Shown here: in pieces, positions 7,801 to 16,200 of the stretch
Numbering within the stretch: position 1 is the stretch's first letter
Layout: each line of letters opens with the position of its first letter
Assembly: GCA_965371855.1 (NCBI GenBank)
Contig: CBDUZZ010000069.1
Location: forward strand, 1 to 23,497
DNA from: JAADEM01 sp965371855
Lineage (GTDB): Bacteria > Bacteroidota > Bacteroidia > Bacteroidales > Marinilabiliaceae
Length of the DNA: 23,497 nucleotides
Direction of reading: 5' to 3'
Program-made: the position numbers and the translations under genes
Notes under the pieces: model-generated
Seen by the model: only the letters and a program-made list of their open reading frames with translations
Database searches by the model: none
Told to the model about the DNA's origin: nothing

Positions 7801-10674
7801 AACATTATCAGAGCAGTCGGGTACTGAGGTTCCTTCAAATCGCAATCCATAATAATAAGAATTACTTATAAGTGAATTTGATATCACTCCGGCAGCATCA
7901 ATATAAGTAACTACTCCTGAATTACCCTCACCACCTCCATATAAAATACGCGCATAATCAATAGTGTTATAACTGTCATCAGCAGTAGATGTATAGCGTA
8001 AAACATTCCAATTGCCAGATGCAGGGGCTTCAGCGTCCCCATCGTTTTTGGTATCTTGGGGGACACCGTAATTGTCATCTTTTATAGAGGTAAATATAAT
8101 GGAATCGTTGGCCAGCCCTTCTACTTTATAACCGCCATCAACAATAACTCTTATACTATTGTTGAACTTGAGCACAACCCCCGGTTTTATTTGTGCATGT
8201 GCTCCTGAGTTAATTGTCAGATTAGCAAGTTGTACATAAGTAATATTGTCATATCCTGCTATAGTATCTTTATCCAGAATAGCATCAAAACCCAATTTCT
8301 CTCCAATAATCCCAATAGCAGTCCAACCCGGATTAACGAAAGAATTTCCTGAGAATTCAGGATATGCATTCATTGATTTGGCAACCGGGGTGTATACTGA
8401 ATTAACAAATTGGTTATTTATTACCTCAGGATGAGAAGCCTGAAGTGCATAAACACCATAGTAACAATCTTTAATAATACTGTTAGAGATAACAGGACTG
8501 GCGTTAACCATTGTTATTTCACCACTATTAAAATGTTGCCCACTGATATAATAACTATTAAGTGATGCATATTGTATTGTGGTATAGTTCATCAGACAGT
8601 TATCATCATCACTGGTACCTTCAAACACAATTCCGCTCCAGTTTCCTACGGCAGGGAATGTTTGAGTTCCGTCCTTATTTGTATCTGCCGGATTACCGTA
8701 ATTATCATCTTTAACAGACGTAAACACAATTCTATTGGCATCGTTTCCTCCATCAGCAACAAAGATGCCGCGAACATTTATTCTACAAGAGGAGCTCAAT
8801 CCTTTAATTACAATTCCGGGATTAATTGTAAGAGACATTGTTTCCGGAATAGTAACAGCACCAAGAAGAAGATAAGTAACATTAGGTATTCCCGTTACGT
8901 CTCGTTGTATAAGTGTTTCACTTGCAGTCATTGTGCTGCCTATAAGGCCTATGGCATCGTATTGGTTGTCAGAGAAAGAAAATGAATTGTTGATAAAATT
9001 AGGCGAAGCGTCCAGTGTCATGGCAAATGGCACGAGAGATGATGAGCCTATGGTATTATTGCTAAAAAGAGGTTTTGAATTAAACTCGATGTAAGCACCT
9101 ATATAATTATTTTCGAAATTACAATTATCAATAGTTGGAGAAGCATTTTGTGCCCATACAGGAGCGCGGTTCGAAGAGCCTCCAAATGAGAAGTCTGCAT
9201 ACTTAATCAAACAGCTTGCATCTATACTTGAGTCTTCAAATTTTATTGCATGCCAGTTGCCGGCAGCAGGTGGAGTTGCAGCTCCATCGTTATTGGTATC
9301 ACCTCCCAAATTGTCATTTCGGTACGAAGTGAAATAGATATTGTCAGTAGCTGAGCCAATAGCTTTTAACCAGCCCCCCCGTACCAATATTGCTACACCA
9401 TCGTTCATTTTTACAATATTACCGGCAGCAATGTTCACAGAAGCGCCGGATTCAACATAAAAATATCTATTGAAAACATAAGGAACAGCGACTGTGTCAA
9501 GCTCAAAATGATTATACAAATTTGAAAAATCAATATATACACCGTTAAATGTATTGTCTGCTATTGTTACCAAATCGCGATCGTATATTATATTAGCAAC
9601 ACCTTTATACATGATGGGCCACCGGCAGTCAGTTATCTGTGTGTCAGAAAACCAAACCTCACTATTGTTTTCTACTCTTAGTCCTGTGTTTTTTGAATTA
9701 CTGATTGTGCAATTATCAGAGAAGTTAATGTTTCCTCCGTGTCCGTACACCAAGCTATAATTAGAATTATTATTATTACTGGATCCTCCATATTCAAGAG
9801 TACAGCCGGAGAAGGATGCGTTTCCACCTGATTTAACTTCAATATCATTCCAGTCACCCGGCTGTTTGGTTGTTTGCATTGAGGTAAAAGTTGTACCAAA
9901 CGCATTAAGAGTTCCATCTACAATAATTCTTTTGTTATTGTCTACCTCAATAGTTGACCCTGAATAAGTTGTTAGTACACCTGAGCCCTGTATGTTAAAA
10001 GTTTCGGTAATCATATATGAAACATCAATTGAATCTAACACCATATTGGAATTTAAATAATTAAAATTGAGGTAGATTCCATTAAAAGTATTCCCGGAAA
10101 TGATTACAGTATTTCGATCAAACAGAGTTGTTGCAACGTCTGTATAGACTATAGGCCATCTACAAGCAGTAATCTGGGTATTTGACAATTCAACAACACT
10201 GTTGTTTTGTACCCTTAGTCCGGCATTATTTGAATTACTGATTATACAATTATCCGAAAAGGTGATGTCTCCTCCGTGTCCGTATACAGAACTATAATCG
10301 GAACTATAATTCGTGCTGTACCCTCCGTATTCAATTGTACATCCTGAAAATGAGGCATCACCCCCTGATTGTACTTCAATACTGTTCCAGTCACCTTTTT
10401 GTTTGGTGGCTTGCATTGAGGTGAAGGTTGCATCTGTTGCAATTAAAGTACCCTGTACAATGATGGTTGTATTTGTGTTAATTTGAACTTCTACACCGGC
10501 TTCTACTGTTAATGAGCCTGAGGAACTAACTTGCAGGTTTGAAGTAACCTGATAAGGACTTCCGGCTAATGTCCAGACAGAGTCTGTTGTGATAAAACCG
10601 GAAACATTTGTTTGTCCGCTTACTGAAAAAGAGATTAAAAGCAAAACGGACAGAATAGTGGTAAATCTGTTCAT
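4864..10674 (-). CDS. giant beta-helix surface protein with dockerin, cohesin-like and type IX sorting domains
   Basis: 1936 residues, with a signal peptide MNRFTTILSVLLLISFSVSG. Residues 25 to about 1615 form eight modules of roughly 205 residues. Each has an entry strand such as NITYVQLANLTI, a turn such as IAPGVVIKF, a core VFTSIKDD, then GNW and right-handed parallel beta-helix rungs rich in N, S and G. Six modules (3-8) carry an acidic loop of the type GGDTNDDG that could bind calcium. Residues 1636-1697 are a type I dockerin with loops DVSINGFIQAYD and DVSGEAGVTAYD, each followed by ASL and a helix. About 1720-1838 is a cohesin-like domain (SGLDIVLRFDSDILQLNSV). A type A sorting domain begins at FPNPTHG (1858-1864). 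Its substrate or ligand is unknown. It could be an adhesin or polysaccharide-binding scaffold, and no glycoside hydrolase or lyase catalytic motif was recognised. Confidence 0.85.
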   Translation of the reverse strand: MNRFTTILSVLLLISFSVSGQTNVSGFITTDSVWTLAGSPYQVTSNLQVSSSGSLTVEAGVEVQINTNTTIIVQGTLIATDATFTSMQATKQKGDWNSIEVQSGGDASFSGCTIEYGGYSTNYSSDYSSVYGHGGDITFSDNCIISNSNNAGLRVQNNSVVELSNTQITACRWPIVYTDVATTLFDRNTVIISGNTFNGIYLNFNYLNSNMVLDSIDVSYMITETFNIQGSGVLTTYSGSTIEVDNNKRIIVDGTLNAFGTTFTSMQTTKQPGDWNDIEVKSGGNASFSGCTLEYGGSSNNNNSNYSLVYGHGGNINFSDNCTISNSKNTGLRVENNSEVWFSDTQITDCRWPIMYKGVANIIYDRDLVTIADNTFNGVYIDFSNLYNHFELDTVAVPYVFNRYFYVESGASVNIAAGNIVKMNDGVAILVRGGWLKAIGSATDNIYFTSYRNDNLGGDTNNDGAATPPAAGNWHAIKFEDSSIDASCLIKYADFSFGGSSNRAPVWAQNASPTIDNCNFENNYIGAYIEFNSKPLFSNNTIGSSSLVPFAMTLDASPNFINNSFSFSDNQYDAIGLIGSTMTASETLIQRDVTGIPNVTYLLLGAVTIPETMSLTINPGIVIKGLSSSCRINVRGIFVADGGNDANRIVFTSVKDDNYGNPADTNKDGTQTFPAVGNWSGIVFEGTSDDDNCLMNYTTIQYASLNSYYISGQHFNSGEITMVNASPVISNSIIKDCYYGVYALQASHPEVINNQFVNSVYTPVAKSMNAYPEFSGNSFVNPGWTAIGIIGEKLGFDAILDKDTIAGYDNITYVQLANLTINSGAHAQIKPGVVLKFNNSIRVIVDGGYKVEGLANDSIIFTSIKDDNYGVPQDTKNDGDAEAPASGNWNVLRYTSTADDSYNTIDYARILYGGGEGNSGVVTYIDAAGVISNSLISNSYYYGLRFEGTSVPDCSDNVVIQNCRLDPIAMSLKSDPVMSFTSPDIASNGNGSNGIRIIEGNLATSETLNNRDVGGIYNIAYIVDGLTIGENAVLTIAPGVVIKFVNYYSYIAVNGALNANGTPSEKIVFTSIKDDSKGGDTNDDGNVSVPVPNNWSRIVFNASSLEDQNIINNCILNYGGRTSGWNRGKNRSAIDIFDAYVEVDSSWIEHVNYGGIGVFGSANPIISNSQFNNIGETPVILSMFSNPVFSNNSSSNIGIMAFGVAEETFSLDATIPQRNFAGYTNLTYYIFRPLTVNSGTVINIPEGTVFKNSNYSSFVVNGGLKLNGTVANPVVFTQVNDDAYGIPADTKDDGSTSSPSIINYPAVVYNDISIDDSCMVDNAIFRYARSGVNMEQAAPEINSSLFEYCSWGVELRGVSTPAVTNNTFNDLTYAPMVISLVSFPRDTVNNVISGTTYKAIGVLANEELVQDVTLKKNNFAGVRNIPYFFSGHYSIGTSVNLSIDPGVICKFNNGVRLTVKRGLIADGGSTPDSTIVFTDIKDDFFGGDTNSNGKDNFTNNYHNWKGILFTDESYDDSCRIDNCIIRYAGHYSTEAAITTAKASPTITNSSITYNSIGVRATGASNPVINNSDIFGNTYWGVQNVDMAFDIDARNNYWGSNTGPTHSTNPDGIGDAITDKVIYSPFNSGGVVNPLMGDVSINGFIQAYDASLILKHAALMITLSDLQLKVADVSGEAGVTAYDASLVLQYITGIIDVFPAEYLKSALLKSEVNSNLNMAVEDRYLNDAETIFSTNLTIEAGDKLSGLDIVLRFDSDILQLNSVEAGTIDGQLAHSIDNETGKVTLAFASAKTILDQGILATLNFTLVSNTGDETTISFDKLLANEQDVIANSKDGIVTPPITTDIRETEITKDALYDIFPNPTHGNINVVYDIAENNSNVNLSVITADGRLLDVLFEGKLDIGQYNTTSVKLTGFKGVAIIKLLVNDTMFIKKVVVN
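9651..10440 (-). repeat. recent direct duplication of beta-helix modules 1 and 2
   Basis: The stretch near 10190-10432 recurs at about 9652-9894, offset 538 bp, with roughly three-quarters of bases matching by eye. Long identical runs include CTCCTCCGTGTCCGTA-type sequence and GAATTACTGATT. The encoded residues GDWNSIEVQSGGDASFSGC and GDWNDIEVKSGGNASFSGC are nearly the same. The other six modules are much more diverged in DNA. Confidence 0.75.
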
Positions 10675-10691
10675 GATGGAAAATTTTAGTT

Positions 10692-10723
10692 ATAATATAT
10701 GCTTTGATATACAAGTTACCAAA
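10692..10723 (-). promoter_or_regulatory. possible promoter of the surface-protein operon
   Basis: On the minus strand this reads TTTG (10723-10720), a 20-bp spacer, then TATATTAT (10699-10692), a partial match to TAnnTTTG. The leader would be only about 10 nt. No Shine-Dalgarno sequence is visible, and the leader is AT-rich. Confidence 0.4.
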
Positions 10724-11090
10724 TAACAGATGCTGTTGTCAACTAATTCAGAGTGTTTTTGACTAATAGTATGTTTTAATTAATAAAATGAATGTATCAA
10801 TTGAATGTTCCACCCGGATGGGGTCGGATGTTATTAGTTATCGCATAATCCATAAACATTTGAATCCTTTGGATTCCATAGCATATTTTTCTGGTTGCCG
10901 AGGAGGCGTTCGATACAATTTATTATCGAAAATCAAGGTAAGCTTTAGTGGTCATGTATATCAGGTCGCCTTTTTTCTTTTAACCTTAAACCTGACAAAT
11001 TTTCCCGCCTGCATCGGTCAGGCAACTTCGTACCAATAAGACCACAAGTTACAAATTTGCGGTAATTCTTCAGTTTCTCAATTTTTGTTT
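10724..11090. other. divergent intergenic region with degenerate hairpin repeats
   Basis: This is the rest of the 476-bp gap between the minus-strand surface operon and thiL. It holds a hairpin-like CCACCCGGATGGGG (10809-10822) and a perfect GAATCC, TTT, GGATTC hairpin (10862-10876) preceded by ATAAACATTT. Such units occur as tandem intergenic repeats in Bacteroidota, and here they look decayed. A further GCCTG/CAGGC stem lies at 11007-11023. I see no convincing gene. Confidence 0.45.
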
Positions 11091-11093
11091 CAA

Positions 11094-11124
11094 TTTGGTA
11101 TCCAAAAGGTTTTAGTTAATTTTG
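11094..11124 (+). promoter_or_regulatory. Bacteroidota-type promoter for thiL
   Basis: TTTG (11094-11097), a 19-bp spacer, then TAATTTTG (11117-11124) matches both consensus elements exactly. The leader would be about 20 nt. This is the best promoter in the window and may drive thiL, the four-helix-bundle gene, ruvA and sprA. Confidence 0.75.
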
Positions 11125-11150
11125 CTTGATACTAAAAAACAACTATAAAA

Positions 11151-12188
11151 ATGGCTAAAACGAAACATACGGACATCGCTGAGCTCGGAGAATTCGGATT
11201 GATTGATCATCTTACTAAAAACATTAAACTAAAGAATAAAAGCACGGTTAAAGGAGTAGGTGACGATTCTGCTGTGCTGGAATATAAAAACAAGCAAGTT
11301 GTTGTTAGTACAGACCTCCTGCTTGAAGGCATTCATTTTGACCTGACCTATACCCCGTTAAAACATTTGGGGTATAAAGCTGTGGTAGTTAATCTATCTG
11401 ATATCTATGCGATGAATGCTGATCCAAAACAGATAACCGTATCCATAGGTTTAAGTTCAAAAATGAGTGTGGAAGCCCTTGAAGAATTTTATTCCGGTAT
11501 TTATTTAGCCTGCGATAAATATGACGTTGACCTTGTGGGAGGCGATACCTCATCATCACTTACCGGTCTCACCATAAGTATTACTATAATAGGCGAAGGC
11601 GAAAAGGATAAGCTCACCTATCGTAGCGGAGCCGGTGTAAACGATATCATCTGTGCTTCCGGTGATTTTGGTGCTGCATATATGGGCTTACAACTGCTTG
11701 AAAGAGAGAAGACAGTTTTTGAGGGTAATCCTGAAGTACAACCCGATTTCGCAAGCCATGACTACCTGCTGGAAAGAATACTAAAGCCTGAACCAAGAAA
11801 AGATGTGATAGATATGCTAAAAGAGATTGATGTAAAACCCACATCAATGATAGATGTTTCAGACGGTATATCCTCAGACCTTTTGCACATTTGCAAACAA
11901 TCAGGTGTAGGGTGCCGTCTTTATGAAGAAAAGATACCTATAGATGCCACTACTTCAATGATGGCCGAGGAGATGGGCATAAACCCAATGGTGGCTGCCC
12001 TTAATGGTGGTGAGGATTATGAACTACTATTCACTATAACGCAGAGTGATTATGACAAGTTTATTAATGCAAACAGTGATGTTAAAATTTATGCTATTGG
12101 TCATATTACAGAAGAATCAAAAGGGAGTTATCTTGTTACTAATGGCGATCAGGAAGTTAAACTCTCAGCACAAGGGTGGAAACATTAA
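11151..12188 (+). CDS. thiL: thiamine-monophosphate kinase
   Basis: 345 residues. ThiL phosphorylates thiamine monophosphate with ATP to give thiamine pyrophosphate, the last step of cofactor synthesis, in the cytoplasm. All family motifs are present: GVGDDSAV (35-42), STDLLLEGIHFDL (53-65), NLSDIYAMNADP (81-92) and GGDTS (130-134). Further on are DVSDGISSDL (235-244) and NGGEDYELLFT (285-295). The acidic residues in these motifs hold the metal ions and nucleotide. The length is normal. No TPP riboswitch was seen upstream and no other thi genes are nearby, so it is a lone housekeeping copy, first of a plus-strand gene run. Confidence 0.95.
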   Translation: MAKTKHTDIAELGEFGLIDHLTKNIKLKNKSTVKGVGDDSAVLEYKNKQVVVSTDLLLEGIHFDLTYTPLKHLGYKAVVVNLSDIYAMNADPKQITVSIGLSSKMSVEALEEFYSGIYLACDKYDVDLVGGDTSSSLTGLTISITIIGEGEKDKLTYRSGAGVNDIICASGDFGAAYMGLQLLEREKTVFEGNPEVQPDFASHDYLLERILKPEPRKDVIDMLKEIDVKPTSMIDVSDGISSDLLHICKQSGVGCRLYEEKIPIDATTSMMAEEMGINPMVAALNGGEDYELLFTITQSDYDKFINANSDVKIYAIGHITEESKGSYLVTNGDQEVKLSAQGWKH

Positions 12189-12604
12189 TTAATTACGAAT
12201 TATGAATTACGAATTATGAATTATGAATTTTAGAGAAGCGAAATGAAAGAAAACATTATTCAACAAAAATCGTATGCTTTTGCTTTAGAAACTGTAGATA
12301 CATGCAGGTTCCTGCAAGAAAAGAAAAAAGAATATGTATTAAGTAAGCAATTGCTTCGCGCGGGAACATCAATTGGAGCTAATATTGAAGAAGCCATCGG
12401 GGGACAAAGCCGCAAAGACTTTTATTCCAAACTAACTATTGCATATAAAGAAGCAAGAGAAACCCATTACTGGATTAGATTATTATCTGACACAGATTAT
12501 TTAAGTCAAATTAAAAGTGAAGAACTTATTGCTAAATGTAATGAGTTATTAAAAATAATTGGAAGCATCCAAAAAACAATTCGTAATTCATAATTCGTAA
12601 TTAA
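12189..12604. mobile_element. 416-bp cassette with perfect 27-bp inverted ends, carrying a four-helix-bundle gene
   Basis: Bases 12189-12215 are the exact reverse complement of 12578-12604, and pairing stops at both outer and inner borders. The ends are built from 7-mers ACGAATT and ATGAATT: five units on the left (12195-12229) and three on the right. The cassette begins one base after the thiL stop codon and ends 13 bp before the ruvA start codon. An RNA read through it would form a 27-bp duplex with the gene in the 362-nt loop, a natural RNase III substrate. This resembles the layout of 23S rRNA intervening sequences, whose proteins belong to the same family. No clear target duplication is visible. 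Confidence 0.6.
12243..12593 (+). CDS. four-helix-bundle protein (23S rRNA intervening-sequence protein family)
   Basis: 116 residues, entirely helical by composition. The family signature QLLRAGTSIGANIEEAIGG (36-54) is present, followed by KDFYSKLTIAYKEARETHYW (58-77) and a last helix near 91-113. Members form small pentamer-like bundles. They are related to Avd of diversity-generating retroelements and are also encoded inside 23S rRNA intervening sequences. Their function is unknown, though nucleic-acid binding has been proposed. The last five codons and the stop lie in the right inverted repeat, so the end TIRNS is repeat-encoded. No reverse transcriptase or variable repeat is nearby, so a retroelement role is not supported here. 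The gene interrupts the thiL-ruvA spacing and is probably a recent arrival. Confidence 0.85.
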   Translation: MKENIIQQKSYAFALETVDTCRFLQEKKKEYVLSKQLLRAGTSIGANIEEAIGGQSRKDFYSKLTIAYKEARETHYWIRLLSDTDYLSQIKSEELIAKCNELLKIIGSIQKTIRNS

Positions 12605-12617
12605 AAATTATTAAATC

Positions 12618-13199
12618 ATGTATGAATACCTTAACGGAAAAATAGCAGAGTCAAGTCCCGCCCACGTAGTAATAGATATTAACGGAATTGGATATTTTAT
12701 AAATATATCTCTCAACACTTATAGTCAGGTTGACGGGAAAAATGAAGCAAAGCTTTTTATTCATGAAAACATTCGAGAGGATGCATATAATTTGTACGGT
12801 TTTATGGATGTTTTAGAACGTGCTCTGTTCCGTCAGCTTATCTCTGTTTCCGGCATTGGTGCAAACACTGCCCGCATGATGCTTTCATCCCTTGCTCCTG
12901 ACGAGATAATCAATGCAATTCTTACAGGAAATGTCACCCAACTAAAAGGAATAAAGGGAATAGGAGCCAAAACAGCACAACGAGTGATTGTCGACTTGAA
13001 AGATAAGTTGGGAAAAAGCTCTTTTGATGCAAAAATATTTGCGTCTATAGACAATACAATAAGAGATGAAGCGTTATCTGCTTTAGTGATGTTAGGCTTT
13101 GCCAAGAGCAGTGCTCAAAAGGTTCTGGATAAGATTTTAACCGGAAGTTCGGATGATAAAGTGGAAAGTGTAATAAAACAAGCCCTTAAGATGTTATAA
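12618..13199 (+). CDS. ruvA: Holliday junction branch-migration protein RuvA
   Basis: 193 residues, the usual length. RuvA binds four-way DNA junctions as a tetramer and loads the RuvB motor for branch migration. The N-terminal OB fold (1-62) starts MYEYLNGKI and contains the family pattern HENIREDAYNLYGF. Two helix-hairpin-helix motifs follow: LISVSGIGANTARMMLSSL (74-92) and LKGIKGIGAKTAQRVIVDLK (109-128). After a flexible linker comes domain III (about 148-193, EALSALVMLGF), which contacts RuvB. ruvB and ruvC are not in the window. The start ATG is 14 nt after the inverted repeat of the upstream cassette. Confidence 0.95.
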   Translation: MYEYLNGKIAESSPAHVVIDINGIGYFINISLNTYSQVDGKNEAKLFIHENIREDAYNLYGFMDVLERALFRQLISVSGIGANTARMMLSSLAPDEIINAILTGNVTQLKGIKGIGAKTAQRVIVDLKDKLGKSSFDAKIFASIDNTIRDEALSALVMLGFAKSSAQKVLDKILTGSSDDKVESVIKQALKML

Positions 13200-13200
13200 A

Positions 13201-13225
13201 CCGGATATCCGGCTTTCTTTTTTTT
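13201..13225 (+). terminator. weak terminator or attenuator between ruvA and sprA
   Basis: CCGGATATCCGG (13201-13212) is a perfect 12-bp palindrome followed by CTTTCTTTTTTTT. The stem would be short once a loop is allowed, so termination is probably partial. It may lower sprA expression relative to ruvA. sprA starts only 10 bp later. Confidence 0.4.
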
Positions 13226-13234
13226 GTTATTACA

Positions 13235-16200
13235 TTGAATAAAAAAAGAGTAATATATATATTGATTGCTATAGTTTTTAGCAACATCTTTTTTGTAGTA
13301 GCAACTCCTGCTGTTTCAAATAATTCATTGTCTCCAAAATATAGTGTGCATTATCAATCTCCTGACTCTCTTGATCGGGAATTAAAATATAAAATAAAAG
13401 ATTTTAGTGGCAATCCGTTACTTGAAAAGGATGAGGGTTCAGGTATCGACTTGAATGATCCGGCCAATCTGGATTACCGATATGAATACGATTATAAAAC
13501 AGGAAATGTAACTATTTACCGAAAGATAGGCAATCTTGATGTCAGGTTACCTTATACAATGTCGCTAGAGGAATTTCTTGATGTAGATACCCGAAAATCA
13601 CTAATCTCTTATTGGGGTCAAAAAAGCAAGGAGTCTTCCATGTATCAGCAGGGAGCAGGCAGCTCAACGATATTCAATCCCAATTGGAATGTTGGTGGCG
13701 AAGGTTTCCAAAGCATTTTCGGCAGTAATGTTATTGACATACGCCTTCAAGGTGTAGCTGAAGTGATTGTTGGTGTTCAACAGACCAATATTGATAATCC
13801 CACATTACAGGAACGATTGCGTAAGACTACAACTTTCGACTTCCGGCAAAAAATACAGATGAATATCACCGGTAATATTGGTGATAAAATGAAACTGGGA
13901 ATAAACTACGATACTGAAGCTACATTTGATTTCGAAAACCAGATAAAACTTGAATTTGAAGGCGATGAGGATGATATTATAAAAAAAATAGAAGTTGGTA
14001 ACGTTACGTTGCCTTTGCCCGGGACATTAATTACAGGTAGCCAAAGCCTGTTCGGATTAAAAACCGAAATGCAGTTCGGAAAGCTTACTGTAACAGGAAT
14101 ATTCTCCCAGCAAAAGGGAGAAACTAAAGTGATGAACATTGAAGGTGGTGCACAAACCCAGGACTTTGAACTCGGTATAGATGAGTATGACCGTAACCGA
14201 CACTTCTTTTTGAATAATCTATTCAGAAGCTTTTTCGATCAGGCGATGAAAACTCTTCCAACCCCTTCTTCACAAATAAATATCAATAAAATAGAGGTTT
14301 GGGTAACCAATAAAGTAGGTAACTTTGATGATTCACGTAACATCATCGGTTTTCTTGATCTGGGCGAGAATTTGAACTATATCCATAATGATAACATGTG
14401 GACAGGCTCATCTGATGCTATACCTTCAAATGTAGCAAACAACTTATATGAATCGATGAATAATCAGTATTCTGCGGTTCGTGATATTAATCAGGTTACT
14501 TCTGTTTTTACACCACTGGTAAGTCAGAATTTTATTGGGGGAAAAGATTATGAAAAAATTGAAAATGCACGAAAATTATCTCCTTCTGAATACACCCTGA
14601 ATTCAACTTTAGGATATATCTCTTTGAATACTGTTCTGAACGCTGATGAAGTTTTAGCTGTTGCTTACGAATATACTTATCGTGGGAATATTTATAAAGT
14701 AGGGGAATTTTCGTCTGATGGTATCGATGCTCCCCAAACTTTATATTTGAAATTAATTAAAGGAACAAACCTGACTCCGGAAATAAAGGAGATGTGGGAT
14801 CTGATGATGAAAAACATATACAGCATTGGGGCATACAATGTAAATCAGGAAGATTTCTTTCTTGATATCCTTTATGCAAATGATTCCACCGGAACAGACA
14901 TAAACTACTTCCCTGAAGGATTGACTTCTGAAAATGGTGGCATAAAAGGTAATCTGTTTTTACGAATAATGAATCTTGATAATCTTAATTCAAGAGGAGA
15001 CCCGCAACCCGATGGTGTTTTTGACTTTGTGCAACAATTTACTATCAGACCTGATAACGGACGCATTATTTTTCCTGTTCTTGAACCGTTCGGTTCACAT
15101 CTAAAAACAGCACTTAACGGACAACAGGAGTTAATTGATAAATATGTTTATCAGGCACTGTACGACAGCACCCTCACCATTGCAGGAGAGAATGCCGAAA
15201 GAAATAAATTTAAACTTAAAGGTAAATATAAAGCAGCTTCTGGTTCCGAGATAGCCCTTAATGCTATGAATGTACCTCAAGGTTCGGTAATTGTAACAGC
15301 AGGAGGACTAAGGCTTGTGGAGAATGTTGATTATACAGTTGATTACACTTTAGGTCGCGTCAAAATCATCAACTCCGGATTGTTAGAATCAGGAACGCCC
15401 ATACAGGTGTCTCTTGAAAATCAGTCACTGTTCAACATGCAGACAAAAACACTGATGGGAACCCACCTCGACTATCAGTTCAACGAGAATTTTAATATTG
15501 GCGGTACTCTTATGCACCTTCGTGAACGCCCCCTTACCGAGAAAGTTAATATTGGTGATGAACCAATAGCTAATACTATTTGGGGATTAAATGCGGCGTT
15601 TTTTACCGAGTCTGACGGCATAACCAGATTATTGGACAAGCTACCTCTGATACAAACAAAAGAGGTGTCAAACATAAATTTTGAGGGTGAATTTGCACAG
15701 CTCATACCAGGTCATCCCAATGTGATTGACACCGAAGGTAGTGCTTATATTGACGATTTTGAAGCAACACGTATCTCGTATGACATTAAAAACTGGACTG
15801 CCTGGAAACTTTCCAGTACACCTCAGGGGCAAGATGACAAATTTCCGGAAGCCGGTACTATCGATGACTTAAGTTACGGTATAAACCGTGCTAAAATGGC
15901 ATGGTATGTTATCGACCCATTGTTTTTAAGAAATATGCCTACTACCCCTACACATATAAAACAGGATGAGGATCAAAAAAGCAATCATTTTGTAAGAGAG
16001 GTGTATGAAAAAGAGCTATTCCCCGATAGAGAGAGCCCTTACGGTCAGCCTACAAATATTCCGGTGTTGAACGTGGCATTCTATCCAAATGAACGTGGCC
16101 CCTACAATTTTGATGCTTCCGATATTGATGAAAACGGATTATTAGCCAATCCGGAGAGACGTTGGGGCGGTATAATGCGAAAAATTGAAACAAATGATTT

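Noticed and set aside
8572..8985. 137-codon plus-strand ORF
   Set aside because: It is antisense to the beta-helix gene. Its openness follows from the repetitive AT-rich coding strand opposite.
4864..10674. polysaccharide lyase or glycoside hydrolase in the beta-helix protein
   Set aside because: The repeats fit a structural beta-helix, but I could not identify catalytic residues of any pectin-lyase-type enzyme family.
10788..11039. 83-codon plus-strand ORF in the divergent gap
   Set aside because: It runs through hairpin repeats, has no recognisable domain, and has no promoter or ribosome site of its own.
10675..11150. TPP riboswitch upstream of thiL
   Set aside because: The conserved CUGAGA and ACCUGA-type core elements were not found in a riboswitch-like order, and the predicted leader is only about 20 nt.
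12243..12593. diversity-generating retroelement, suggested by the Avd-like four-helix-bundle protein
   Set aside because: There is no reverse transcriptase and no template or variable repeat pair in the window.
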